Shown: positions 16,181-24,686, numbered from the stretch's first letter. The stretch: 24,949 bases of DNA from Pseudonocardia autotrophica (GCF_000717175.1 NZ_JNYD01000050.1:1-24949), one strand, 5' to 3'. Notes: a model not told the origin generated them from the sequence alone. Program-made: numbers and translations.

Positions 16181-18160
16181 ATGACTCAGGAAATCACGCA
16201 CTTCACGATCGACATGACGCCGTACGAGGACCGCACCCGGTTCGAGCCCATGCGGCTCAAGAGCTGGCCGCGCGACGACGCCGCGTGGGAGCGGGTCCAG
16301 AAGCTGAAGCCGACGCTCGACTCCCTCACCGTCGACGTCATCGGTGGCGCGCTCCAGTGGGCCGTCGAGGAGGGCGAGGCTGTCGTCGAGCGGATGGCGC
16401 GCAGCAGCATCATCCGCGAGCAGCACGACTACCGCGCCTCGATCAACTCGATCGACTGCGACAACGTGACCACGGTGTCGTGGGCCGCGACCGCAGATCC
16501 GATCCGCGACACCTACGCCCTCGACGAGATCCTGCCCGGCGACGTCTACATCTACAACGACGTCCACGGCTCGTGCGCCACGATCGGGCACCTGCCCGAC
16601 TACTGCATCGTCATCCCGATCTTCGGAGAGGGCCGGCTCATCGGCTTCTCCCAGGTGTTCGGCCACGTCACCGACGTCGGCGGCGCCGTGCCGGGCAGCT
16701 GGCCCATCCGGTCGACCAGTATCTACGAAGAGGGCACAATCTGCCCCGTCATCAAGCTGTTCGACGCCGGCAAGCTCAACGCGGACGCGCAGAAGATCCT
16801 GTTGCGCAACAGCCGCTTCCCGGGCGAGCTTCAGGGCGACATCGACGGATTCATCGCGTGCGCGCGGCTGATGGAGCGCCGGGTCCTCGAGCTCATCGAC
16901 CAGTACGGCGCGGACGTCGTCGAGGCCGCGTTCTACGCGATCATGGACCGGTGTGAGAACGACGCTCGCGCGCACGCACTGCCGAACATCCCCGACGGGA
17001 CCTACGTCGGCGAGGACTTCATCGAAGAAGACGGCATCTCCAAGAAGCCCATCAAGATCAAGTACACCATCCACAAGGACAAGGACCGCATGGTGATCGA
17101 CGCCAGCGGGACCGGTCCGACGGCGGAAGGCCCGGTCAACTGGGCGATGGACGGCCGCCACTACATCAAGTGGCTCGGCGCGTTCCTCGCCGGCGAGGCG
17201 GGGCAGGAGATCCTCGTCAACGAGGGCATGGGCCGCGTGATGCAGATGATGATCCCGCCCGACACGGTGTTGTCGGCGAGACATCCCGCACCTGTCGTCG
17301 ACCGCATGGAATGCATGCTCGTGATGATCAACGCTTACACGGCGGCGCTGGCGAAGGCACACAAGGGAAACGTCATCGCCGGGATGATGAACATCCAGCT
17401 CTACGGCATCTGGGGTCACGACGACGACGGCAACGAGTATCTCTACCGTGAGATCTTCGGTGCCGGCTCAGGAGCACGTCCCTGGGCGGACGGGACAGAC
17501 ACCGTCGACCTCGTTCCCCACTCGAAGAACCTGCCGGCGGAGTTCATCGAGCAGCGCTACCCGATCGTCGTCGAGCGAGTCGGTCTCTACAAGGACTCCG
17601 GCGGCGCCGGGCTCTACCGCGGCGGCCTCGGGTATCTGAAGGACGTTCGCTGCCTGGCCGACGGCTTCCTCTCGATCACCGCATACCGCACCGTCTTCGG
17701 CCCGTTCGGCGTCAACGGCGGCAAGGCCGGCCTTCCGGGCGTGTGCTGGATCAACCCGGGCACACCCGACGAGGTCAAGCTGGTTCACCGCCAGCAGATG
17801 GTCCCGGTGAAGAAGGGCGACATCGTCCGCATCACGACGCCCGGCGGCGGCGGGTGGGGCGACGCGCTCAAGCGCGACCCGGAAGCCGTGCGCCTCGATG
17901 TCCAGCGTGCCCTGGTGTCCCCGGAGAGCGCACGTGACGAGTACGGCGTCGTTCTCGTCGACAGCGACAACCCTCGGCACCCCCTGGCCGTCGACGCCGA
18001 GGCGACTGCCGATCGACGCCGGGAGCTCGCCGCCAACCGCGCTCCGCTCAAGCTCATCGAGCGCGGCGAGGCCTTCAACAAAATGGTCGAGGAAGGCCTC
18101 ATCGAGGTCAGCGACTACGACGACCTCGCCTACGACGAGAACGGCAACCCGGTCGGCTGA
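16181..18160 (+). CDS. hyuB: Hydantoinase/oxoprolinase subunit B (HyuB-type)
   Basis: A 659-residue partner of HyuA, starting at ATG 16181. The metal-binding region typical of HyuB proteins is visible: YNDVHGSCATIGHLPDYC from about residue 125 (Asn126-Asp127) and FGHVTDVGGAVPG with His162 and Asp165. The C-terminal glycine-rich TPGGGGWGDALKRDPEAV (about 553-570) is conserved in the family, followed by DVQRALVSPESARDEYGVVL. It is longer than many HyuB proteins (about 520-590) because of roughly 40 residues before the first conserved block and a C-terminal tail with LIEVSDYDDLAYDENG. Usual HyuB sequences read NDPYHGGTH where this has NDVHGSCAT, so it belongs to a divergent branch, possibly nearer the ketone carboxylases. 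A third small carboxylase subunit is not present. Confidence 0.9.
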   Translation: MTQEITHFTIDMTPYEDRTRFEPMRLKSWPRDDAAWERVQKLKPTLDSLTVDVIGGALQWAVEEGEAVVERMARSSIIREQHDYRASINSIDCDNVTTVSWAATADPIRDTYALDEILPGDVYIYNDVHGSCATIGHLPDYCIVIPIFGEGRLIGFSQVFGHVTDVGGAVPGSWPIRSTSIYEEGTICPVIKLFDAGKLNADAQKILLRNSRFPGELQGDIDGFIACARLMERRVLELIDQYGADVVEAAFYAIMDRCENDARAHALPNIPDGTYVGEDFIEEDGISKKPIKIKYTIHKDKDRMVIDASGTGPTAEGPVNWAMDGRHYIKWLGAFLAGEAGQEILVNEGMGRVMQMMIPPDTVLSARHPAPVVDRMECMLVMINAYTAALAKAHKGNVIAGMMNIQLYGIWGHDDDGNEYLYREIFGAGSGARPWADGTDTVDLVPHSKNLPAEFIEQRYPIVVERVGLYKDSGGAGLYRGGLGYLKDVRCLADGFLSITAYRTVFGPFGVNGGKAGLPGVCWINPGTPDEVKLVHRQQMVPVKKGDIVRITTPGGGGWGDALKRDPEAVRLDVQRALVSPESARDEYGVVLVDSDNPRHPLAVDAEATADRRRELAANRAPLKLIERGEAFNKMVEEGLIEVSDYDDLAYDENGNPVG

Positions 18161-18173
18161 GCCTTCCCCGCAG

Positions 18174-18206
18174 CGCCGGGGTGACGGAAATTCACGTCCC
18201 CCGGCG
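18174..18206 (+). terminator. Long hairpin after hyuB
   Basis: CGCCGGGG-T-GACG (18174-18186) pairs with CGTC-CCCCGGCG (18195-18206), giving 12 base pairs with one bulged T and an 8-base loop. It begins 14 bp after the hyuB stop and 44 bp before the acylase start. No T-tract follows, as is common in actinomycetes. It probably limits read-through into the acylase gene. Confidence 0.6.
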
Positions 18207-18249
18207 TTGCGGCCTGCGCTTCTGCTTCCTCGCACATCTAGGAGTCACG

Positions 18250-20586
18250 ATGAGTCAGCAGGACGTGTCTGCCGACCGAGGGGTCCACGTCGTTCCCGGC
18301 CTCGAGTCGCCGGTCGAGATGATCATCGACCGCTGGGGCGTCACCCACATCTACGCCTCGTGCTCGCACGACGCGTTCTTCGCGCAAGGCTTCAACGCGG
18401 CGCGCGACCGACTGTGGCAGATCGACCTGTGGAGGCGTCGCGGTCTGGGGCTGCTGTCCGAGGTGTTCGGACCGCACTTCGTCGAGCGCGACCGGGCCGC
18501 GCGGCTGTTCCTCTTCCGCGGTGACATGCGCCAGGAATGGCTCGCGTACGGATCCGACACCAAACGGATCGCGTCCGCGTTCGTTGCCGGCGTGAACGCC
18601 TACGTCGATCTCGTGCGGGCCTCCCCCAGCTTGCTGCCGCCGGAGTTCCGCCGGTACGGCTATCTGCCGTCGCGCTGGCAGCCCGAGGACATCGCCCGGA
18701 TCCGCAGCCACGGTCTCTTCCAGAACATCCGCGAGGAGGTCGCCCGGGCGCGGACGATCAGGGACTACGGCGTCGCGGTCGAAGAGCTGCGGAAGGTGAG
18801 GGAGCCTTTCGTCCCGCTGACGGTTCCCGAGGGTCTGGACCTCGATGCGATCCCTGACGACGTCCTCGACGTGTACGAGCTCGCGACGACCTACCCGGAC
18901 TTCGACGATCCCGCTCGCGTCCCGTCCTCCGACGCCGTCCTGATGGAGGGCAGCAACAACTGGGTTCTCGGCGGGCAGGTCACGTCGACCGGGCGGCCGA
19001 TCGTCGCGAACGACCCGCACCGCTCGCTGTCGCTGCCGTCGCTGCGCTATCTCGTTCACCTGAACACGCCATCGTTCAGCGTGATCGGCGGCGGTGAGCC
19101 GGCGTTGCCCGGAGTCTCCATCGGTCATAACGGCGCTCTGGCGTTCGGGATGACGCTGTTCAGCGTCGACCAGGAAGACCTGTACGTGTACGAGCTCGAC
19201 CCGCAGGACCCGAGGCGCTACCGCTACCTCGACGGGTGGGAGCGGATACGGGTCGAACGCAATTCCGTCCTTGTCCACGGAGGCGATGACGTCGAGGTCG
19301 AGCTCCTGTTCACCCGACATGGGCCGGTCGTCCGCACGACCGGCACCCACGCGTTCGCCGTCCGCGCCGCGTGGCTCGAGCCGGGCATGGCGCCCTATCT
19401 CGGCAGCGTCGACTACATGCGGGCGACGGACTTCGAGGGCTTCGGCGCGGCCATGAACAGGTGGGGCGCGCCCGCGGAGAACCAGATCTACGCCGACGTC
19501 CACGGGAACATCGCCTGGAAGGCGGCCGGCCTCACCCCGCGTCGTCCGAACTGGGACGGAACACTGCCCGTGCCGGGCGACGGGCGGTACGAGTGGGACG
19601 GCTTCTACGACGCTGACGAACTCCCCGGGATCGAGAACCCCGAGGTGGGCTGGTTCGCTTCGGCGAACGAGATGAACCTCCCGTCCGACCATCCTGTGGA
19701 GAAGACAGTGACACACGACTGGTACGCGCCAGATCGGAAGCAACGGATCGACGCGGCGATCTCGGACGGACTGGTCCGGTCGGTCGATGACGCCGCTCGG
19801 CTGCAAAGCGACGTGACGAGCCTTCCCGCGCAACGGATCATCCGGGTGCTGGACCGTCTCACCGACGGCGACGGCACGCCTGGTCTCGCGATGCTCAGGG
19901 AATGGGACTGCGTCCTCGATGCAACCTCGGCGGCCGCTGCCCTCTTCGAGGTGTGGCATCGGCGCCATTTGCGACCCGCGGTGCTCGCCGCGGCGCTCCA
20001 TCGCCTTCTGCCGGACGCGGACGTCGACGACGCACTCGCCCGACTCGCGCCCGACGAATCGCTGCTCGCCGACTCCCGGGTCCTGCTCAGCCTTCTCGAG
20101 CAGCCTGCAGATCGCCTCGGACCCGATGCGGCCACCACGCTGCGACATGTCATGACTGCTTCGCTCAAGGCAGCGTTTACGGACTGCGAATCACTACTGG
20201 GCGACGACCCCTCGACGTGGGCCTGGGGACGACTGCACGTCTCGGTGCTGCGTCATCCCCTCAGGCTCACGGACAACCAGACCGGCGAAGAGGTGAAGGT
20301 CGGGCCAATTCCTCGTGGAGGAAGCGGGGACACGGTGTGCGACACGGCCTACGACTCTGCCTTCGTGCAGACAGGAGGATCGACGTTCCGCGTAGTGATC
20401 GACGTGGGTGACTGGGACGGGTCGCTTGCGCTGAACTACCCCGGACAGTCCGGCGACCCGACGTCACCCCATTTCGACGACCTGGTCGACGGGTGGGCGC
20501 GCGGCCAGTACTTCCCGCTGCTCTACAGCCGTCCGGCCGTCAACGCGGCGGCCGAATCGGTGCTCGAGCTGCGGCCGCCGGGCTGA
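18250..20586 (+). CDS. Penicillin acylase family protein (Ntn-hydrolase)
   Basis: A 778-residue precursor of the penicillin amidase family, which self-cleaves into two chains and uses the new N-terminal serine to hydrolyse amide bonds of N-acyl compounds. The cleavage site reads MEGSNNWVLGG, so the beta chain should start at Ser235. The alpha-chain region has IDRWGVTHIYA (26-36) and FAQGFNAARDRLWQIDLWRR (44-63); near the C-terminus LNYPGQSGDP is the usual beta-chain ending motif. ATG 18250 is chosen because TAGGAG precedes it; the open frame starts 69 bases earlier without similarity. Family members are mostly exported, but no signal peptide is visible. It follows hyuAB after a hairpin. Substrate could be an N-acyl amide, acyl-homoserine lactone or lactam-derived compound. 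Confidence 0.9.
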   Translation: MSQQDVSADRGVHVVPGLESPVEMIIDRWGVTHIYASCSHDAFFAQGFNAARDRLWQIDLWRRRGLGLLSEVFGPHFVERDRAARLFLFRGDMRQEWLAYGSDTKRIASAFVAGVNAYVDLVRASPSLLPPEFRRYGYLPSRWQPEDIARIRSHGLFQNIREEVARARTIRDYGVAVEELRKVREPFVPLTVPEGLDLDAIPDDVLDVYELATTYPDFDDPARVPSSDAVLMEGSNNWVLGGQVTSTGRPIVANDPHRSLSLPSLRYLVHLNTPSFSVIGGGEPALPGVSIGHNGALAFGMTLFSVDQEDLYVYELDPQDPRRYRYLDGWERIRVERNSVLVHGGDDVEVELLFTRHGPVVRTTGTHAFAVRAAWLEPGMAPYLGSVDYMRATDFEGFGAAMNRWGAPAENQIYADVHGNIAWKAAGLTPRRPNWDGTLPVPGDGRYEWDGFYDADELPGIENPEVGWFASANEMNLPSDHPVEKTVTHDWYAPDRKQRIDAAISDGLVRSVDDAARLQSDVTSLPAQRIIRVLDRLTDGDGTPGLAMLREWDCVLDATSAAAALFEVWHRRHLRPAVLAAALHRLLPDADVDDALARLAPDESLLADSRVLLSLLEQPADRLGPDAATTLRHVMTASLKAAFTDCESLLGDDPSTWAWGRLHVSVLRHPLRLTDNQTGEEVKVGPIPRGGSGDTVCDTAYDSAFVQTGGSTFRVVIDVGDWDGSLALNYPGQSGDPTSPHFDDLVDGWARGQYFPLLYSRPAVNAAAESVLELRPPG

Positions 20587-20611
20587 GACCGGCTCGGCGC
20601 CTCTGGACGCT

Positions 20612-21889
20612 CTACGGAGTCCCGCCAGCTGGCCTGCCAGCGCTCATCGCGAACAGGAAGCTGGCCGCATCCCGAGGTCGACGCACGTCGACACCGGTGA
20701 GGCTGCGCAGACGTTCGAGCCGATTCAGCACCGTGTTCCGGTGGCAAAAGAGCTCGCTCGCCGCACGGGAGACCGTGCCGTCCCCATCACAAAAGACCCG
20801 CGCGGTCTCGAGGAGCACGTCCGCGTCCTGGACATTCTCCAGACAGCGCTGAATACGCTCGGCCAGCGCCTGGGTCACCAACGGGGCCTGGGTCGCCGCA
20901 ACCGAGAGCCACGCGTCCTCGAGCAAGCCTGGCGAGTTCCGGTCCTCGGGCAATGCCGCGAGGATGTCGGAGGCGATCCTCGTCGCGCGAGGAACCTCGT
21001 CCAGCCCGTGGGCCGGCGGAGCGACGGCGCAACGAATCCCGGCGAGACAGTTCATGACACGCTTGTCCTGCTCCTGCATGCTCTGTATGACAAGGACGTC
21101 ACCACCCTCGACCTCCTGGTAGTGGAAAGACCACCTCAGAGCCGTCAGCGCGTCGCGTACGTCGCGGAGGCGGCCGGCGCACTCGCGAGTGGCGATTGCC
21201 ACTCGGAACCGAGCGGCCACCGGCAGCCCCAGCACCTCCGCCGCGTTCTGGACGACATCGGGACGCTCACCGTTGCACTTCAGCAGGCGTCTGAACCACT
21301 CGCGCCGCCGGTCGTCGGAAAGGTCATCCAGCTCGTTAGACCGTCGTCGGTAAGCCTCCGTGATGCGCTGCGTGTGGTCGTCGACGATCGCCCAAATCGC
21401 CGGAGCCTGACGCAGCAGCGCTGCGGCCTCCCGGTCGTCCGCCTCCGCCAGCATCGCCTCCCAGACGATCTGGAAGTCTCGGTTCGCCGCTGCCTGCACC
21501 TCGTTGAGCGAGACACCCTGCTCCGCCCGCCGCACACCTACGCGATGTGACACCTCGGCGAGGTCTTCGGCTACTTCCAAGCCGGCGATGCGGCGGAAGA
21601 TGAGCTCGAACACCTCGAGCGCCTTCGCACGAAGCTCGTCATGGTCGACCCACGATTCGCCGTACAACCCCGACTGCCGGAGCAGCACGAGCCATGCGCG
21701 GTACTGGTCCTCCACCCCCAGCAGGCAACGTCGCGCCAGGGCCTCGAGGGCAAGGTTAGAGGACTCGTCAGCAATGGCGTGACCCACGTCATCACGATAG
21801 GCGAGCGACCGCGGCGTCGGCGCAGAAGACCGACTGGTTGAAAATAGCGTGGGGCCGCCCTGCTCAGGGGACCCGACGGGCGCCGACAC
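20612..21889 (-). CDS. PucR/CdaR-type transcriptional regulator with RsbR-like N-terminal domain
   Basis: A 425-residue regulator, if the GTG at 21889 is the start; GTG 21787 is an alternative and neither has a strong ribosome binding site. An N-terminal helical domain (about 45-185) contains VGVRRAEQGVSLNEVQAAAN, similar to RsbR-type sensor domains found in this family. A middle GGDEF-like linker region (about 210-320) leads to the C-terminal helix-turn-helix at 371-398: GTVSRAASELFCHRNTVLNR followed by LERLRSLTG. PucR-type proteins activate purine, amide or amino-acid catabolism genes in response to a ligand. It converges on the acylase with 25 bp between stops and lies downstream of a binding-fold protein in the same direction. 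It is the best candidate to regulate the amidase/hyuAB/acylase genes. Confidence 0.87.
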   Translation of the reverse strand: MSAPVGSPEQGGPTLFSTSRSSAPTPRSLAYRDDVGHAIADESSNLALEALARRCLLGVEDQYRAWLVLLRQSGLYGESWVDHDELRAKALEVFELIFRRIAGLEVAEDLAEVSHRVGVRRAEQGVSLNEVQAAANRDFQIVWEAMLAEADDREAAALLRQAPAIWAIVDDHTQRITEAYRRRSNELDDLSDDRRREWFRRLLKCNGERPDVVQNAAEVLGLPVAARFRVAIATRECAGRLRDVRDALTALRWSFHYQEVEGGDVLVIQSMQEQDKRVMNCLAGIRCAVAPPAHGLDEVPRATRIASDILAALPEDRNSPGLLEDAWLSVAATQAPLVTQALAERIQRCLENVQDADVLLETARVFCDGDGTVSRAASELFCHRNTVLNRLERLRSLTGVDVRRPRDAASFLFAMSAGRPAGGTP

Positions 21890-22091
21890 GGCAACATCGC
21901 CGCTCCACGAGCCGCCCTCGAGCCACTCCGAGGGTGCTGGAGCAACTCCTGAAGATCGGACGCGTCAGCGGTGAACGAGACCACGCCGCACGAGCATCCA
22001 GCGGGGCCCGCGGGAGCGACCTCAAGTTCGCCCGAGGAAGGCCGAGGGCAGACCCGAGCCGGGCAGGCCAGCGGCGACCCCGGCGACCCCG

Positions 22092-22112
22092 GCGCCGTCG
22101 TAGCGACGGCGC
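22092..22112 (-). terminator. Hairpin between binding-fold gene and PucR-type gene
   Basis: GCGCCGTCG (22092-22100), loop TAG, CGACGGCGC (22104-22112) is a perfect 9-bp stem with a 3-base loop. It lies just past the point where recognisable binding-protein sequence ends and 200 bp before the regulator start. It may be a terminator or attenuator, which would also imply that the binding-protein gene should end before it. Confidence 0.45.
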
Positions 22113-22131
22113 TCCGCCGAAGAGGACCACG

Positions 22132-23181
22132 GTCGGTGCCGATGGCTGCTCGCTCGACCAAGCACTGCGGTAGGTCCGTGTGTCTGGTGTCTGCGTGCTC
22201 AGCTGCTGTGCGGCACCGCGCCAGCCCGCGCAATAGCAGCCCAACGTCTGCTCCCGCACGTGGAGCCTGCACGTCCGGCGAGGCAGAGACGGCCAACATC
22301 CATAGGCCCTTGTAGCCGGACTCACCTGGAGCGTTGAGGACGGGCGCACCGGGGCCGAACCGTCGGACGTACCGGGCGCCGAAGTCCAGGCTTTCCGCCG
22401 CCGGGAGCGCCTCGAAATAACCAGAGGCGACAAAGACGTCCTGTGCGGCACGGGTCCCGATTTTCTGCAGCATACTCTCTTCCATCAGAGTGGAGAATCG
22501 CGCGCATTGGCTCTCCATGCCCCGGTCGGCGAATTGGCGATGGAACTCGACCGCATCGTGTCCGACGAGGAACATCAGCACACCATCACAAGCGCTCTTC
22601 TCGATGGAGCGCAACACTGCGTCGAAGTCCGACGTCCCAAGCTCCACGAACTGCACGCCGACGATCTGGATGTCGTCGCGCTCCTGCAGGAACCGCTCGA
22701 CGAGCGCAGTGGAGCGACGCGGCCAAACGTAGTCGTTACCGACCACGAACCAGCGCCGCACACCGAGCTCCTCGGCCATCCACCAGAGTGCGGGGCGGAG
22801 CTGGATCTGCGGCGTCTCGCCGATAGCGAACACCCCAGGTGTAGATTCTCCGCCCTCGTACAGCGCGGTGTAGACGTAGGGGATCCGGCCCCGCGTACGC
22901 GGGGCGAGCTGCTGCCGCACTGTCGAGAGGTGCCAGCCCACAACAGCGTCAACCTGCCCGCCGGTGATCAGCCGTTCGACCTCAGAAGCAACCCGATCCG
23001 GCCCCGCCCCGCCGTCGACAAGTCGGAGCTTCACCGGCTGGGCGAGGACGCCGCCCGCGTCGTTGATCTCCTCGCACGCCAAACGTGAGCACAGCACTCC
23101 AGACTGCCCGTATATCGCCTCCGACCCCTGCAATGGGACGACCACCGCCACCCGAAAGCATGCCTTATCCTGGGGTCTCAC
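22132..23181 (-). CDS. Periplasmic-binding-fold amide/urea-type ligand sensor without signal peptide (end uncertain)
   Basis: About 350 recognisable residues of the UrtA/FmdD/AmiC group (type I periplasmic-binding fold). Landmarks: RVAVVVPLQGSEAIYGQSG (10-28), CEEINDAGGVLAQPVKLRLV, VVGWHLSTVRQQ, YEGGE, FVVGNDYVWPRRS (145-157), VELGTSDFD and NAPGESGYKGLWML (283-296). The start is GTG 23181-23179, with AGGGAG 7-12 bases upstream. The first hydrophobic strand begins at residue 10 and no export signal precedes it, even when the DNA beyond the IS256 element is joined back. No permease or ATPase genes are nearby. This argues for an AmiC-like cytoplasmic sensor, not an ABC transporter component. Past residue 350 the frame stays open to 21571, deep in the regulator gene, without family similarity, so a frameshift near the 3' end is likely. 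Confidence 0.65.
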
Positions 23182-23191
23182 TGTTGAGCTC

Positions 23192-23199
23192 CCTGAGTC
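23192..23199. repeat. Target-site duplication, left copy
   Basis: CCTGAGTC abuts the left inverted repeat of the IS256 element and is repeated exactly at 24584-24591. Eight bases is the usual duplication length of IS256-family transposition. The left copy contains part of the ribosome binding site of the minus-strand binding-fold gene. Confidence 0.85.
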
Positions 23200-23227
23200 G
23201 GGAGTGTCTGATCTTCGGTGTAACTGG
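23200..23227 (+). repeat. IS256 left terminal inverted repeat
   Basis: Starts GGGAGTGTCTGATC and ends CGGTGTAACTGG. It matches the reverse complement of 24556-24583 at 23 of 28 positions, with the mismatches clustered in the middle. Confidence 0.9.
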
Positions 23228-23265
23228 TCTGTAGCTCCGGGCGTGTCCCGGGGGAAGGACCAGCG

Positions 23266-24543
23266 ATGACCGACACGATCGAGCCCATGCCACCGGGCCG
23301 GCTCGACCAGCAACAACTCGCTCAACAACTCGTGGAAGCGGCTCGGGCCGAGGGCGTAGAGCTCGTCGGCCCGGGCGGGCTGCTCACCGGGTCGACCAAG
23401 ACGGTGCTCGAGACCGCGCTGGAAGCGGAGATGAGCGAGCACCTGGGCTACGACCGCCACGACCTCGCAGGCCGCGACGGAGGGAACTCCCGCAACGGCA
23501 CCCGCACCAAGACCGTGCTCACCGAGATCGGGCCGGTGCAGATCGAAGTCCCGCGCGACCGCGACGCCAGCTTCGACCCCGTCATCGTGCGCAAGCGCCA
23601 GCGACGCCTGGACGGGATCGACGAGATCGTGCTGTCACTGACCGCCCGTGGCTTGACCACGGGTGAGGTTGCGGCGCACTTCGCCGAGGTCTACGGGGCG
23701 AAAGTCTCCAAGGACACCATCTCGAAGATCACCGACAAGGTCCTCGACGACATGGCCGAGTGGCAGAACCGGCCCCTCGACGCCGTCTACCCGGTGATCT
23801 TCATCGACGCCCTCTACGTCAAGGTCCGCGACGGCCAAGTCGCCAACCGGCCTTTCTACGTGGTCATCGGCGTCACCGTCGACGGCCACCGCGACATCCT
23901 CGGGATCTGGGCCGGCGAGGGCGGCCAGGGCGGGGAAGGCGCCAAGTTCTGGCTCCAGGTACTGACCGAGGTCAAAAACCGCGGCGTCGCCGACGTGTGC
24001 ATCGCCGTCTGCGACGGGTTCAAAGGCCTACCCGAGGCGATCACCACCGCCTGGCCGGCCACGGTCGTGCAGACCTGTGTGCTGCACCTGATCCGCAACA
24101 CCTTCCGCTACGCGAGCCGCCGCTACTGGGAACAGATGGCCAAGGACCTCAAGCCCGTCTACACCGCCCCGACCGAGGCCGCCGCCCTGGCGCGGTTCGA
24201 GGAGTTCACCGACACCTGGGGAGGGACTTATCCGGCGATCATCGCGCTCTGGCGCAACGCATGGTCAGAGTTCGTGCCCTTCCTGGACTACGACGTGGAG
24301 ATCCGCAAGGTCATCTGCTCCACCAACGCCATCGAGTCGCTCAACGCCCGCTACCGGCGCGCGATCAAGGCGCGCGGGCACTTCCCGACCGAGCAGGCCG
24401 CGCTCAAGTGCCTCTACCTGATGACCCGCTCGCTCGACCCCACCGGGAAAGGCCGAGCTCGCTGGGCGATGCGCTGGAAGCCGGCCCTGAACGCCTTCGC
24501 GATCACCTTCGCCGGCCGTATCGTCCCCAGCAACGGAAACTAG
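23266..24543 (+). CDS. IS256 family transposase
   Basis: A 425-residue mutator-type DDE transposase. The catalytic acidic residues are Asp181 in FIDALYVKV, Asp250 in AVCDGFKGL and Glu357 in STNAIESLNARYRRA; the C-x2-H motif of the family is CVLH (Cys271, His274). The N-terminal LGYDRHD and GGNSRNGTRTKTVLTEIGPV segments are also typical. Length is normal and no disruption is seen, so it is probably active. GGGGGAAGGA precedes ATG 23266. The gene runs opposite to the sensor/regulator pair at its left, so any outward transcription from its promoter region is not oriented by the transposase gene itself. Confidence 0.95.
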   Translation: MTDTIEPMPPGRLDQQQLAQQLVEAARAEGVELVGPGGLLTGSTKTVLETALEAEMSEHLGYDRHDLAGRDGGNSRNGTRTKTVLTEIGPVQIEVPRDRDASFDPVIVRKRQRRLDGIDEIVLSLTARGLTTGEVAAHFAEVYGAKVSKDTISKITDKVLDDMAEWQNRPLDAVYPVIFIDALYVKVRDGQVANRPFYVVIGVTVDGHRDILGIWAGEGGQGGEGAKFWLQVLTEVKNRGVADVCIAVCDGFKGLPEAITTAWPATVVQTCVLHLIRNTFRYASRRYWEQMAKDLKPVYTAPTEAAALARFEEFTDTWGGTYPAIIALWRNAWSEFVPFLDYDVEIRKVICSTNAIESLNARYRRAIKARGHFPTEQAALKCLYLMTRSLDPTGKGRARWAMRWKPALNAFAITFAGRIVPSNGN

Positions 24544-24555
24544 CCATCACCGAAG

Positions 24556-24583
24556 CCAGTTACACCGTTCCTCTGACACTCCC
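24556..24583 (-). repeat. IS256 right terminal inverted repeat
   Basis: Starts CCAGTTACACCG and ends GACACTCCC; partner of 23200-23227. It lies 13 bp after the transposase stop. Confidence 0.9.
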
Positions 24584-24591
24584 CCTGAGTC
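24584..24591. repeat. Target-site duplication, right copy
   Basis: CCTGAGTC, identical to 23192-23199, directly after the right inverted repeat. Confidence 0.85.
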
Positions 24592-24686
24592 AGCATTGCT
24601 CCCGCGTTCTGTTGGTGAGGTTGAAGTGTGACCACTGTAGCCGTCAAAGTAATGTGCGGTGTGAGAGGCTTAGCAGGAGGTGGATT
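24592..24686 (-). promoter_or_regulatory. Displaced native leader of the binding-fold gene
   Basis: Joining this 95-bp stretch to 23199 restores the uninterrupted sequence between the hydrolase stop (24687) and the binding-fold gene. On the minus strand it holds TTTGACGGC near 24642-24650, a possible -35, and a short inverted repeat AGTG-TGAC-CACT near 24626-24637. No in-frame start codon giving an export signal is found. Whether the native promoter lies here or before the hydrolase gene is unclear. Confidence 0.35.

Larger units (their letters stand above)
23200..24583 (+). mobile_element. Complete IS256-family insertion sequence
   Basis: A 1384-bp element with one transposase gene, 28-bp imperfect terminal inverted repeats (23200-23227 and 24556-24583, 23 of 28 identical) and a perfect 8-bp duplication CCTGAGTC outside both ends. 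Ends read GGGAGTGTC at the outer edge and CGGTGTAACTGG at the inner edge. The intact transposase and perfect duplication point to a recent, in-place insertion. Insertion lies 11-18 bp upstream of the start codon of the leftward binding-fold gene. Confidence 0.93.

Noticed and set aside
22132..23181. Annotation as a urea or amino-acid ABC transporter binding protein.
   Set aside because: No signal peptide or lipobox is present even after rejoining DNA across the IS element, and there are no permease or ATPase genes in the window. The fold is kept in the call but not the transport role.
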